From Saitoella complicata NRRL Y-17804 (taxonomy: Eukaryota > Ascomycota > Saitoellomycetes > Saitoellales > Saitoellaceae): a stretch of DNA of 64,000 nucleotides. Made by a program: the position numbers and the translations under genes. The stretch lies in assembly GCF_001661265.1 (NCBI RefSeq), contig NW_017567004.1, forward strand, positions 16,959-80,958, read 5' to 3'. Of the stretch, positions 1 to 10,201 are shown piece after piece (position 1 is the stretch's first letter; every line of letters starts with the position of its first letter). The notes under the pieces are model-generated. The model was not told where the DNA came from. It saw only the letters and a list, made by a program, of their open reading frames with translations, and ran no database searches.

Positions 1-684
1 CATAACTGCCTCATTCCTCTCCATCGCCTCAATCCATTTCTTGTACCTCTCAGAATCTGGGCCATCGTATTGACGATATGGCTTCAACACCCTCGGAATG
101 CGCAAGATCCAGGGTGCGGCCATGACGTCTACCCACCCAAGCTCCTTTCCCGCAAAAAAGGGACCTTGAGGGTGGGCGTTATCCACGAGTTTGCGGACGG
201 CATCATCAAAGTCTTTCTTTGCGGCGTTGGATTTCTCAGTTTCGTGCATCTGGGTTTGCAGAAAGCGGTAGAATGAAGGGACGAGGTGCCGGTTGACATG
301 ATCCGCCCACAACCGGTTCTCGGCTCTCTTCTTCGCGTCAGTCCCCAACAACCTCTTCTCTGGGTACGCATCCTCCAGGTACTCCATCAACACGGTACTC
401 TCGTACGAACCCCAGTCTCCATCGCGGAGCGCCGGCACCAAACCCCGAGGATTGATGTCCGTCAACGCCTTCGGCTTCTTGTACGGATCGATCTCAAGGT
501 ATTGATACTGAAGCCCATTATGCTCAAGTGCGATCCAAACGCGTTGAACGAAGGGGCAGAAACAGGAGCCGTACAGCTGGAGGGGGCTCTCCTTGCCGTG
601 AGATTCGGCTGTTGCGAGGGCGTTACCCGTAGCTTTCGTGTGGTACGTCTTCTGGATCTTCTCGGTCTTACTGGAGGTAGGCAT
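1..684 (-). CDS. Glutathione S-transferase, omega-like (3' part cut by window edge)
   Basis: The reading frame starts at 684 and stays open to base 1, so 228 codons are visible without an intron and the C-terminus is missing. It has a thioredoxin-fold N-terminal GST domain with a Cys-Pro-Phe active site (Cys43 in FCPFVQRVW), followed by NPRGLVPAL and YESTVLMEYLED, which are the cis-Pro and glutathione gamma-Glu binding segments. An all-alpha C-terminal domain follows. A CPF site instead of Tyr/Ser is the mark of omega-type enzymes, which act in thiol transfer and dehydroascorbate or glutathionyl-adduct reduction, usually in the cytosol. The class call is by motif; the family call is firm. Confidence 0.88.
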   Translation of the reverse strand, partial: MPTSSKTEKIQKTYHTKATGNALATAESHGKESPLQLYGSCFCPFVQRVWIALEHNGLQYQYLEIDPYKKPKALTDINPRGLVPALRDGDWGSYESTVLMEYLEDAYPEKRLLGTDAKKRAENRLWADHVNRHLVPSFYRFLQTQMHETEKSNAAKKDFDDAVRKLVDNAHPQGPFFAGKELGWVDVMAAPWILRIPRVLKPYRQYDGPDSERYKKWIEAMERNEAVM

Positions 685-1192
685 AGTTGGTGTTTGGTGA
701 TGCTGGAATGGTAGCAAAAGTTGCGAATAGGGTCGGAGGATCGCGGTACCTATAGCTATACGGGATAGCAAAAGGCTTTCGTTGGCTTGGTGTCTCGTAA
801 TGGTAATTGATCTGGTGATATTTCGGATAGACAGCATCCGTCGCTTTCAAAGTTCAGAGGATCAAACCAAGGCAACTGCCGTCCAGCACGCGTGGTCTCG
901 AGTCGGTGGTGCGGTCGGGCCGTCCGGGGGAGCTGCGCAGCCTGACGTCAAGAGGAGCGGATATGGCAACCATATGGAATGGCTGATCAGTAGAACTAAA
1001 CAGTTGATAAGACTATCTGAAGTAAAACTAAAGCAATTGCGGAGGTAGCAGCACAATCGGACCCGCCCGTTTCTCCGCAATCGCAGCCCAAAAAGACGTC
1101 TTTCCCACACCATAGACATAAAAGTACTCATACATAATCACCCACCTACTTTCTACACACACTTCCAGAAGCTCAATTAACGAGCTTCCAAG
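685..1192. other. Intergenic, upstream of the glutathione transferase
   Basis: No coding exon is supported here. The stretch is the 5' flank of the leftward glutathione transferase and the 3' flank of the next leftward gene. The only clear element is a perfect TGACGTCA palindrome at 943-950. Confidence 0.6.
943..950. promoter_or_regulatory. CRE/ATF-type palindrome TGACGTCA
   Basis: This is a perfect 8-bp palindrome about 260 bp upstream of the glutathione transferase start at 684. TGACGTCA is the consensus site of ATF/CREB bZIP factors, which control stress genes in fungi, so a role in driving the transferase is plausible. One 8-mer can occur by chance, and function is inferred only from position. 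Confidence 0.35.
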
Positions 1193-1979
1193 CTAAGCAG
1201 CAGGGTCACTGACGTCAGGAACCCCCTCGTCATCACCCAACGCCTCATACGGGTTCCCCTCCGTCCTCAAACTAGGATTTCCTTCGATAGTTCTGTCGCG
1301 CATGAGTCCAATGTAAGCCAATGCCTGTCTGACCAGGAGGTGCGTGTTGAAAGAATTTTAGGGGTGGGGAAAGGGGTGGGTCTCCCTCTCGGCTCGGGTG
1401 CGAAATCGTACGCGTGGTGGTAGATGGTCGGGGATCATGGTGTTGGGGTGGATGGGTGTGCGAGCTTGGGGGTGCGAAACCAGAGAAGGTATGGTACTCG
1501 GGATCTGACGAACGGCGTGTATACCCGAACCCCAACTGCGTCTGCATCTGCATCTGCGATTGTGGATCCGGTGGCCATGGATTCGCACCCGGTATCGTTG
1601 ACGTCGTCCATGAGAGAGACCCACCCCCGGCGCCGGTGCCAGAGGAAACCCCACCGCTCCCAAACTCGAAATCATCATCTAAAGCAAGGGGATCGACGTA
1701 CCCTTCACCTGAGCCGCCGCCAATTACTCCAGTCATGTCAGACTCGGATTGCTGAGCGCCCGTGGGAATCTCCGTCGCCTTTTTGGCGAATTTGTCAGTA
1801 GCGAGCCTAGTGATCAGGGTTAGTTTTCTGAAGAAAGGAGGAAGGAGAGGACTAACTGGGCGGGATCGAAGAGGGTGCCCTCGTTGGAGTGTTCGAACTT
1901 GTTGGGATCTGTGAGGATGAGATCGAGGTGTGAGTATGTGACTAGGACAAAGAAGGACAGGAAACGGACCGGTAGACAT
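1193..1979 (-). CDS. Small multi-exon protein of unknown function
   Basis: I do not recognise the family. A consistent model begins with a 10-nt exon (1970-1979), an intron with GTCCGT donor (1909-1969), exon 1857-1908, an intron GTTAGT..CACTAG, and a third exon from 1806. The joined N-terminus reads MSTDPNKFEHSNEGTLFDPA then QLATDKFAKKATEIPTG. The middle is Gly/Ser-rich and acidic (DPLALDDDFEFGSGG), then Pro/Gln-rich. The last exon (1193-1328) gives QALAYIGLMRDRTIEGNPSL and a hydrophilic tail ending SDPAA. The last intron's donor is ambiguous: GTATAC (exon 3 ends 1525) or GTACCA about 40 nt later both keep frame. With the first choice the protein is 159 residues. Confidence 0.5.
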
Positions 1980-2758
1980 GATTTCGATTGCTTATCCTTC
2001 GCTTGCCGATAGACTATTAAAGTGGTACCGTAGCTTACGCTTGAGGAGGTGAGTGTGGGTGAAGTATTGAGCTTTATGTTCTCGTGAATATTACTGGTGA
2101 TTCAATCGACACGTAATCTGCGCTGTTTGGTGAATCATGCTCGTGACGTTATTGACAGGGGCGTCAGATGCCATTGCATCACGGACCGACGTTTGCAAAA
2201 AGCTTAAAGCGTTCAACAGTGGAGGACAGCCAGTGCTTGCTTCAATTGCAGTCGCCATTACGGCAGCTTCGCCTGAAGACCTTGCTCACTTGGTATGATT
2301 TGCCTCCGCGTAGAGCGACTTGACGCGTGGGAACTTTTTGGATGTGAGCCGGCGAAGCCTGTGTGACCAAGACGTATACCTGGTCTGGGGAATGAGGAGG
2401 ATACGATGCAAGCTTTGCTCAAGGTAATTACTTGTACCCGCAGGGCCAAAAACGGTTGCTTCTATGCGTGGGAATTCGGAGAAATCCATTAGAAAAATAC
2501 TTCAATCTTTTTTCTTTGTTCGTTCATCACCACCACATGGTCAGTAACCACCAAACACAGGATCCCCCGTCCTATGACCCGGCCCGCATCCGATCGATCG
2601 CACGACATGAAAAAATTAGCAAAAAGTTGAAAAGAGAAGAGCAGAGAACCCATGAGAACCCCCAGTAACCCAGAAACACGAAAAAGACACACAAAGCAAG
2701 CAAAACCACGAATCAAGCAACAAGTAAACCAATCCATCACATCCTCCATTACCCCTCC
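1980..2758. other. Intergenic, no gene recognised
   Basis: This is the 5' flank of the small leftward gene and the 3' flank of the Ser-rich gene. Reading frames here are short and overlap on both strands. I see no RNA gene, repeat or element. Confidence 0.5.
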
Positions 2759-4462
2759 TCAAACTCTCGGAGAAGAAGCCGCACCCTTCTCCTTCTTGGA
2801 TCCTCCAAGACCCATATGCATCCAAGGCCATCCCAACGCACTCCTCATCCACCCCTTCTTCTTCTTACTCTTCTCATCCACGATGCCCAAGCCGTTATTG
2901 TCCTTAACCTTCACTTTCTCCCCCGCCGTAAAACTCTGACTCCGAGCCAACGGTCTAGAACCAGCATTCTCCTCATCACTGACAACAACAGGCGACGCCG
3001 GTTCCTCCTCTGTCAAAACACCAAGGCCCATCATCAACCCAAGACCAGCAGCAGACCCGAAAGGCGTATGCCCCGTCGTCGACGTCGTCGTCCCCTCATC
3101 CTCCTCCGCAACAACCGACATCTTCCTCTTTTGTCCCCGTCCAGCGCTAGCGCTAGCATTCCCTGCAGCCGACAACAACGGCGCAGACTCACTCCGCTTA
3201 TGACCCCTCCGGAACGAGTTGGAGTTCGAGTTCGAGTTGTCACCATACGGAATAGAAGGAGGAGGCGCAGGCGCGTCAAGATGTCCCAGCGCAGCATCCA
3301 AATCGATGGAGAAATTCGTTGGGGGGACGATGGATAACGTCGGCGGTGGAACAGGGGAGTTGGAACCCCTAACCAACGACCTCGCCGCCTCCGCATTTGA
3401 ATAAAACCCTCCCTCAACCTGGTTCTGAACAACGGGCTGAGCTGAAGCCCGGACTTCAGGCAAAGGCGACACGCTCCTCCTCGAAGCCCCCGACGACCGT
3501 CTCCTCAACAACAACAACGACGTAATCGACCTCCTCTTCTTATGCTTCGATCCCTCTCCATTCACCGACGTAGAAGAAGAAGAAGTAAACGAGGACAGTG
3601 AGGCAGAGCTAGCCAATGAACGGAGAAGCGCCATACTATCCCTCTTTTTATGACCCTTCTTCCCCTTACCGTCCGCCGTAGAAGCAGCGATGGGAGGGAC
3701 AATGACGGTAGCGGGAGTAGGTGTGTTGACAGGCATCGGCAAACTCGGAAACCCAAATGGCTTAACCAAATCCATGTTCTCCAATCCATCATCACTATCC
3801 TCCATAACGCCCTCCTCATACTGATCAGCATGGTACTGATAATCAATATCGATTTCCATGGAGTCGTCGCCGTTATCGATGAGGCGACGAGGGATAATGG
3901 CGACTTCCTCGCAAAAGCTCACGCGTCTCCCAACCTTCTTACCCTCGGCAGACGCGGTGGTGGTAGCGGTAGTGAGCGAGGGCGAGGTGCCCGGACGCGA
4001 ATGATACGCCTCCTCATCATCACGCAAAGACTCCGTGCTCGCCGTATGCGACGAACTCAACGCCGGACTCGCCAACGGTGGGAACGAAGGAACAGTCGTA
4101 GCAGAAGCAGGAGCAGGAGCAACGGTAGGAAGTGGAATCCCAGCCCGTGCCCAATCCGAAGAGATAGCGTGACTCCTTCTATGCTTATGTCCCCTAAACC
4201 CCTTCCCACTACCACCCTCCGGCCCAGAAGAAGCAGACGCGGGACGAAGTGTATCGAGTGACGCCCTACCAGTCGCCCTCGTAGGCGACGCCGGCATCGT
4301 CAACGGCATAGCGAGTGGCAAAGCAGTCGTGTTGTTGTTGTCAGGCGACTTTGGTGACGCGGGAAAGGTGAAGGTTAGCGAGATACCATGCGCGTGCGTT
4401 TGAGTGTGTGCGTGAGGGTTGGGATGGGAGAGTGTGCGGGCATGAGTCGGTGTTGAAGGCAT
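2759..4462 (-). CDS. Ser/Pro-rich low-complexity protein with repeated basic phospho-site motifs
   Basis: A single exon of 567 codons. No catalytic domain is visible, and most of the protein is Ser/Thr/Pro/Ala-rich and likely disordered. Four short basic blocks recur: GHKHRRSHAIS, GHKKRDSMALL, KHKKRRSITSL and GHKRSESAPLL, each with the R-x-S shape of AGC-kinase (PKA/PKB-type) sites. Between them lies GRRVSFCEEV; RVSF fits the RVxF docking motif of protein phosphatase 1. An acidic stretch follows (DNGDDSMEIDID). The C-terminus has KSKKKKGWMRSALGWPWMHM, a basic and aromatic segment that could touch membrane. Frame integrity over 1.7 kb supports a real gene; a regulatory or scaffold role is inference only. 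Confidence 0.7.
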   Translation of the reverse strand: MPSTPTHARTLSHPNPHAHTQTHAHGISLTFTFPASPKSPDNNNTTALPLAMPLTMPASPTRATGRASLDTLRPASASSGPEGGSGKGFRGHKHRRSHAISSDWARAGIPLPTVAPAPASATTVPSFPPLASPALSSSHTASTESLRDDEEAYHSRPGTSPSLTTATTTASAEGKKVGRRVSFCEEVAIIPRRLIDNGDDSMEIDIDYQYHADQYEEGVMEDSDDGLENMDLVKPFGFPSLPMPVNTPTPATVIVPPIAASTADGKGKKGHKKRDSMALLRSLASSASLSSFTSSSSTSVNGEGSKHKKRRSITSLLLLRRRSSGASRRSVSPLPEVRASAQPVVQNQVEGGFYSNAEAARSLVRGSNSPVPPPTLSIVPPTNFSIDLDAALGHLDAPAPPPSIPYGDNSNSNSNSFRRGHKRSESAPLLSAAGNASASAGRGQKRKMSVVAEEDEGTTTSTTGHTPFGSAAGLGLMMGLGVLTEEEPASPVVVSDEENAGSRPLARSQSFTAGEKVKVKDNNGLGIVDEKSKKKKGWMRSALGWPWMHMGLGGSKKEKGAASSPRV

Positions 4463-6413
4463 TCCCTTTTGTCAGAAAGTAGTATGTGTATGCGTGGTGG
4501 AATAGAGTGTGGGGGTTGTAGTTGATGTGACTATCGATGTTCCGGCCTGCCGGTGAATCGATGTTCGTGATGTGCCCGAGTTCTGCGAAGAAGCTCGAGA
4601 TGAGAGGTGATTTGGTGGGATGTATGCTATCAAACGTAAACGTAACACACGTCGTTATTGAGCCGGAAAGTCGGTAGAGAAGGGCGGAGTGTGTAGAGAG
4701 GAGTTGGTGTAAAAGAGTGACAATGGTCGGAAGTGGTGGAAGGGCGAAAAGACGCGGTGTGTTAACTCGACAGTTAAACCCCTCACAACACAGGTGTTAT
4801 TTCCGTAGACCGATCGGTCTCGCTGTTGGGAATCGCGTTGATGGTTGGTGGTTAGAGAGGGTTGCGGTTTTGTCGCCTATAGCGTTTTTGGGCAGGGAGT
4901 GTCCAAGTGAGCCAAGCGCGGTTTAGATTAGAGCGTGGTGGTGTACGGGCGTGCGCTGTGTTTGGAAAAGGGGGTGCATTGGAATGTAATACAGCGACAG
5001 ATTTGGAGCAACCAATCTCCCGTTGCTGCGGTTGGATGGATGATTCACCGGCTGGGCATGGGCATACGCGGTACATTACGATATCGATCTTCATGAACCG
5101 GGATGGACGGCCGACAGCGTTCAGTCTCCTCCAGAACACTCCACGACCCAGCCAGCCGCAGCTGCAGTCTCATCTCGTAAAGTCTAGGGAAAAGCCAAGG
5201 AATGTCGCACTCTATCGAACCTGGCACAGCTGCATGGCCGCGATACCCGCCGGCGCGGCCGCAGCTGGTGAAGGGACGGATGGGGCAGGGATCCGTGGTG
5301 AGCTTGAGGGCAAATTGGACATGAGCGATGGCGTGATGGAGGACCGTTTTCCCCGCGTATATGCGATAAGAAAGTAGCACGGCTGTTGCTTACGTGACGG
5401 TGCTTATCTCAGCGATCATAAGCATACTCGCGGGTCGTGTGTCTCTCGGCAGCTGCCTTGTCTTGACTTCTCGTGCCGTGCTTACCACCTTTACCTCTCC
5501 TCTCACAAACCGAGTCTGCCCTCGAGCTCAGTCACCCATGTCCCATTGTCATTGTCGCCGTAATTACAATCTCCGCCCAGCCTCGGCACTCCCATATTAC
5601 CTCATATATGAGCTCAACAGCCACGCAGTCATTCAACACTCAAATCTCGATTACACGCTGCTCCCGGGAGCCTGGGAATAACCTCAACTTCGCCACCACT
5701 GCTAAGCTGTGTAAAATGATCATGAGGGAGGGGACGTATTAGATGAGCGCGCTGCGCTTTGGGCATGGGTGATATATACGAAACGAGACGGGACTCGGTA
5801 TTAGTATTCAAGCGGGTGGGAGACCTGCGGAACAAGAGCTGATGGTACCGCATGCTTCTAGACACGTAATGAGCGAGCATCTGGGAGTCGAACGAAGCCC
5901 CTGGATTATGTCGCACGTATTGCCGTATAGCTGGGACATGGTACAGGGTTTAAACCACCTGATGCTCTCATCTTGCATGTGCATCAGCATCCACCAGGAG
6001 GGCTCCCAATGAACCTTTGTTGGAGAACGTTGGCTTGGCGTGACGCTTTCATTTGAAATTTCTGGGCACGTCGATTTGATGCGTCTGAATAGGCGTCGTG
6101 TCACTTCGGCTGTCGGAGGCTGTAATTGGATTGCTGAGTCTTTCGGTGTAGCATGTCGTGTTCTGTAGCTTCGATAATCATGATGACCGGGATATAATAT
6201 CGATGTATGCCGAACGATTCGCACGTATAGGTTCGGGAATTCGAATGTCGACGTAACAAATCCACGGGAAGGGATGTATGCAGAGACGAGACGCAACGTA
6301 TGACAGATATTATATTCAAACAAGGCTCTCAAAACCAAAAGCCTATCCCCTAGTCTCGTGCTGAGCCCTATACGACACACATTAGCGCATACTCCAAACC
6401 CCTCGTCATCATA
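4463..6413. other. Long gene-poor stretch
   Basis: Almost 2 kb without a gene I can support. Frames of up to 190 codons exist (for example 5808-6380 on the minus strand) but show no conserved motif, biased codon use or sensible splice pattern, and they overlap frames on the other strand. No tRNA, repeat array or transposase remnant was recognised. Confidence 0.45.
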
Positions 6414-6829
6414 TCAAACATACTCAGCCAAATGTCCAGCCTTGGAGTTCAGGAACTCGTTGTAAGAGTTGGCCCAGGTGTAGATACCGTAGTAAGCGGC
6501 GAAAGGAACACCCCAGTAGATGATGTTCTGGCGGATACGGCGAGCGCTGTTGAAGATAGCGGCGTGGAGGGTACCAGCGAGGGGACGCTGGGCGAAAGGG
6601 GAGAGGGAGTAGGTGATGATACCACGCTGGGTAGGTCCACCCATGTTACCCCACCATCCCACTATTCACGATCAATCGTTAGCCCTCACATCCCGAATAA
6701 TCCCATCGCCGTTCAACCGGTGCGCTCAAACACACACAGCACCACCCGCACACCGGCGGAAAGCGACGAAACCAAGGGCGAAATTGACGTACTGAAACGA
6801 GTTCCTTCAGGCACAGATCCACCACCCAT
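6414..6829 (-). CDS. QCR8: Cytochrome b-c1 complex subunit 8 (ubiquinol-cytochrome c reductase)
   Basis: Small inner-mitochondrial-membrane subunit of respiratory complex III, bound near cytochrome b. Exon 2 (6414-6661) encodes GWWGNMGGPTQRGIITYSLS, SPFAQRPLAG, one membrane span (IIYWGVPFAAYYGIYTWA) and YNEFLNSKAG, all hallmarks of the family. Exon 1 (6793-6829) encodes MGGGSVPEGTRF; the intron (GTACGT..GTGAATAG, with CTAAC branch site) splits the next ATG codon, so the product is 94 residues, the usual size. A later in-frame ATG would drop the family's N-terminal extension. The gene is divergent from PHB1, another mitochondrial gene. Confidence 0.93.
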
Positions 6830-7007
6830 TTTGTCAGATGTATATGTCAAGGAGTATTCAACCTTAGGTGGAGAGCTTACCTACGCGGTCGTTGCTTCGC
6901 TGCCTTGCAAACTCCGTGGCTGGTGCGTGGCGCGGTCGATTGGGTAGACGTCAGCTGCGTACGTACGGAGGAAATCGAAACCCGTTATACGTTTAAAACA
7001 GATCAAA
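6830..7007. promoter_or_regulatory. 178-bp bidirectional promoter QCR8/PHB1
   Basis: The start codons of two mitochondrial inner-membrane genes, QCR8 (leftward, 6829) and PHB1 (rightward, 7008), lie only 178 bp apart, so both promoters and 5' leaders must share this segment. Shared control fits their joint location but is inferred from layout alone. Confidence 0.6.
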
Positions 7008-7932
7008 ATGGCACAGGTTTGGGGTGGGTTGATCGTCATCGCTTTGGGGAATTCTTGCTGATGCCGTCTCTACAGCTGAGCGTCTTGGCCGTTTGGCTAT
7101 CCCGGCTGGTATTGCCGTCTCGGCACTTCAATACTCGATGTACGATGTCAAGGGCGGACAGAGAGCAATCATCTTCGACCGTATTGCCGGAGTTAAGCAA
7201 GTTGTCGTCGAGGAGGGAACACACTTCTTGGTCCCATGGCTCCAGCGTGCAGTCATGTACGACGTCCGTACAAAGCCCCGCAACATCTCCACCTCCACCG
7301 GATCCAAGGACTTGCAGATGGTCTCCCTGACCCTCCGTGTCCTCCACCGCCCCGAGATCTCCGCTCTCCCTAGGATTTACCAGACCCTCGGTGCCGACTA
7401 CGACGAGCGTGTCCTTCCCTCCATCGGAAACGAAATTTTGAAGTCCGTCGTCGCACAATTCGACGCCGCCGAGCTTATCACTCAGCGTGAAATCGTCTCC
7501 TCCAGAATCCGCGAAGATCTCGTCCGCCGTGCCCGCGAATTCGGAATCGAGCTCGAGGATGTCTCGATCACCCACATGACCTTCGGCCGCGACTTCACCA
7601 AGGCCGTCGAGCAGAAGCAGATCGCACAGCAGGATGCCGAGCGGGCAAAGTATGTCGTCGAGAAGGCTGAGCAGGAGAGACAGGCGAGTGTTATTAGGGC
7701 TGAGGGTGAAGCTGATGCTGCGGATCTGATTTCGAAGGCGTTGGAGCAGGCTGGTGATGGTTTGATTCAGATCAGAAGGATTGAGGCGTCTAAGGATATC
7801 GCGGCGACGTTGAGCAAGGCACGGAACGTTACTTACTTGCCTACGGGAGGAAACGGAGCGACTGCTGGTGGTGGTGGTGGTCAGAGCTCCACGGGTGGAG
7901 GAAGCTTCTTGTTCAACGTTGGTGGCGCTTAA
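7008..7932 (+). CDS. PHB1: Prohibitin 1
   Basis: SPFH/band-7 protein that forms the ring-shaped prohibitin complex with Phb2 in the inner mitochondrial membrane, where it chaperones respiratory subunits and restrains the m-AAA protease. Exon 1 (7008-7023) encodes MAQVW plus one base; an intron with GTGGGT donor and CTACAG acceptor leads to exon 2 (7076-7932), giving 290 residues. Diagnostic segments are [57 protein letters not shown] and the coiled-coil [20 protein letters not shown]. The Gly-rich tail [15 protein letters not shown] is an expansion before the usual FLFNVG end. It is Phb1 rather than Phb2 by the N-terminal membrane segment and these motifs. Confidence 0.95.
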
Positions 7933-8314
7933 AGAGTGGGCTGGCTAGGCATCTCTTTTTGTAACATATTGAAAACTCTCTCATCTTTATGCATCGTTAG
8001 GATAATTGTACGTTATCGGGCCTTGCTCGCATTCATTGAAATTGTAGTAGGTTACTTTTATCTACCTAGTATCCGACTATGCTGAGGCCTCGACGAGCAT
8101 GTCCACCGGATCATCGGCTTAAACTGTACACGGAGGTGGATCATTGATTATTCGTCGTACCCTTTCTCCTGCCGTCTTATATGAATGTCGTGACTGAATT
8201 CATATTCGCACTGCAATGACTGTTGTCGGTTTGGAGAGCGTTAGCCCGTCTCATATGGCCTAAGCCTCTTCGTCAAAATACTGCCATCGTTCTCCCTTCT
8301 GCACAACTCGGCTC
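7933..8314. other. Intergenic between convergent PHB1 and PP2A activator
   Basis: Shared 3' flank of two convergent genes. It is moderately AT-rich, holds no recognisable gene, and must contain both poly(A) regions. Confidence 0.5.
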
Positions 8315-9463
8315 CTAATCAAACGGCAACCTCCTCACACCACCCCCAACGACCCCAGCACCGGGCACAACCACCCTCCTCAACTGACCCTGCTCCTCAC
8401 CCTGTCTCGCCGCAATTGCACTCGGCACCTTAATCCCACAACAATCTCCCCACCCATGCTGATTCTCCTCCCCCTTCCCATGCACATGTCCATGCTCATC
8501 CTCCGTCGCGTCTTTATCCTCACTCATCCCCTCCGCAGCCTTGATGAGCGTTCCAAACATAAAATGCTGCATAATTGGAAGCTTGGACAGGACTTCCGCA
8601 TCATACATCTTCCCCATTCCCTCCGCGACCTTTTTCCAGGATTTTACACCCGAGATGTCATCCAACATTGGCGAATGCCACCTCAGCCCTGCCACTGTCT
8701 TGGTTTCGTTGATCCACTTGATACACCCCAGATAGAAATAATCGTGCGCGAACGCTTCAACTACCTCTGCGTCGTGAATGGAACGTGGCTTGAGGTGTCG
8801 GTGTGGAGCGAGTTGGTGTGCGCCGAAGAGGAACGGGAGGAAGTGATAGTCATCCAAACCCCATACACCGTGCGAACCCGCGGGCTCTAAGAGGTACAGA
8901 CTCTGGATCTGACGCATGGTGGACAGGTATGTGTAGAAGACTCGAAGGACGAGGGCTGGGTAGTCTTCGAGGGTAAGTAAGGGTGTCGGGAGTTGTGTTA
9001 GTGCGAGGAGGTAGGCGAGGAAGGAGAGTTCGTGCCCGGAGCCGTAGTCGATGCGGACGGGGGAACCGAAGGAACCGAGGAGGTAGGGGTAAAACTCTAC
9101 GTCACTGCCTTCTGGTAATGGCAGGTCTTTGTGTAGTTCGTCCACCTTCGCCTCAAGGTCCTCGTAGAATGAGCGGAATGCAGGATTACCGAATCGTGAT
9201 AACGAATTGTCGACGGGTGGGTGTCGTGCCATGATCTCATTGATCCCCTCGAACATCTTAATCACTCCCTTGACATTCTCCGATACAGGTACATCATCCG
9301 AGATCTTCTTCCCCTCCACCGACTTCCCCAGGTCCGTCACAAACCCAAGCAGCAGCTGTTTCGTCGGGCTTTCACGGAATAACTCGAGATCATGAGACGT
9401 CAAAATACGTCTCGTCGGCTTGACGAAGCTTTCGAATGATGATTTGGTCATGTCCGTATTCAT
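8315..9463 (-). CDS. Serine/threonine phosphatase 2A activator (PTPA/Rrd family)
   Basis: Peptidyl-prolyl isomerase that activates PP2A catalytic subunits. One exon, 382 codons. PTPA-family segments are visible in order: FGNPAFRSFYEDL, YPYLLGSFGSPVRIDYGSGH, ELSFLAYLLAL, GSHGVWGLDDYHFLPFLFGA, FYLGCIKWINETKTVAGLRW and HSPMLDDISGVKSWKKVAEG, followed by MYDAEVLSKLPIMQHFMFG. The tail has a His/Glu-rich stretch and WGDCCGIKVPSAIAA, a C-terminal signature of fungal members. I cannot separate Rrd1 from Rrd2 with confidence. The start chosen is the first ATG; MTKSSF four codons on is an alternative. Confidence 0.93.
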   Translation of the reverse strand: MNTDMTKSSFESFVKPTRRILTSHDLELFRESPTKQLLLGFVTDLGKSVEGKKISDDVPVSENVKGVIKMFEGINEIMARHPPVDNSLSRFGNPAFRSFYEDLEAKVDELHKDLPLPEGSDVEFYPYLLGSFGSPVRIDYGSGHELSFLAYLLALTQLPTPLLTLEDYPALVLRVFYTYLSTMRQIQSLYLLEPAGSHGVWGLDDYHFLPFLFGAHQLAPHRHLKPRSIHDAEVVEAFAHDYFYLGCIKWINETKTVAGLRWHSPMLDDISGVKSWKKVAEGMGKMYDAEVLSKLPIMQHFMFGTLIKAAEGMSEDKDATEDEHGHVHGKGEENQHGWGDCCGIKVPSAIAARQGEEQGQLRRVVVPGAGVVGGGVRRLPFD

Positions 9464-9607
9464 AATTCACTGGTCGATGGGTACTGTTTGGTCGGCCGCG
9501 GTGTTCGGAATAGGTAACCCCGGGTGTCCTCGTTACGTGGCGCAGGCGCGCACCGCCAACTCGTATACGGCAGGCAATGAAATATACGTCGTACGTACAT
9601 CCAAACA

Positions 9608-10201
9608 GTGGATCTAAAGCCTCACCACATAAGGAAGCTTGTAGAACAGGAACATGTCGACTTCTCAGTTAATGCACCCATTCAGAGTTCGGGCAATACA
9701 CTGGCTGAAAGGAGGGGCGAAATGCTTGTTGATCTTGTGCAAAAGCGGTGGGGAAGCGACATGATTGATGAAGAACTCCCCGCACCTCTTGCAAATGTGA
9801 CAAGTTATGCGCGGACAAATGTACCAGGGGTTGCGGAAGAGGCCTCGCGCATAAACTGGAAAGAATGTCGTCCCGGGGATTTGGAGTCATATAAGAATGC
9901 CACTAAGACGCTTTGGACTACGTTCAAAGTCAATGGCGAATACAAGTGTGTTTTCTTAACCTTTCGCAACCATAATTATTTGCTCAAGGATTCCAGCTTT
10001 CCACCACGCATGAAAGAAGAGCAATCAGGCACTCTGATCGGGGGTAGACGTGAACGGAAAAGGTTTGCTGTGGTATTATGTGCTGATAAAAACCCTGCAC
10101 TACCGAAAAGTGTTAAAGTGGCAGACATGCCTGAGGATCTTCACGCAGGAATTTGGTTTGATATCAGCCGCAAAGCATATGGAAAGGTTGTATTTGTGTG
10201 A
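9608..10201 (+). CDS. Orphan open reading frame, possibly incomplete
   Basis: A 197-codon frame that resembles no family I know. It has a plausible globular composition (LWTTFKVNGEYKCVFLTFRN, RKRFAVVLCADKNPALP), is AT-richer than its neighbours and has no low complexity. The frame ends at a TGA, but a very acidic frame (EESETKEGDDEFVDDNEDED) sits 100-200 bp downstream (10315-10413) and ends at TAA. An intron with GTATTTG donor near 10190 could join the two, although no clean phase match was found. Alternatives are a decayed gene or a captured mobile-element fragment. It starts 145 bp from the divergent PP2A activator. Confidence 0.35.
   Translation: MDLKPHHIRKLVEQEHVDFSVNAPIQSSGNTLAERRGEMLVDLVQKRWGSDMIDEELPAPLANVTSYARTNVPGVAEEASRINWKECRPGDLESYKNATKTLWTTFKVNGEYKCVFLTFRNHNYLLKDSSFPPRMKEEQSGTLIGGRRERKRFAVVLCADKNPALPKSVKVADMPEDLHAGIWFDISRKAYGKVVFV

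Noticed and set aside
1210-1217. Second TGACGTCA palindrome
   Set aside because: It lies in the coding part of the last exon of the small gene (PDVSDP), so a regulatory role is not needed.
5808-6380. 190-codon minus-strand frame in the gene-poor stretch
   Set aside because: Atypical codon use, no domain, and overlaps other open frames; AT-rich chance frame more likely.
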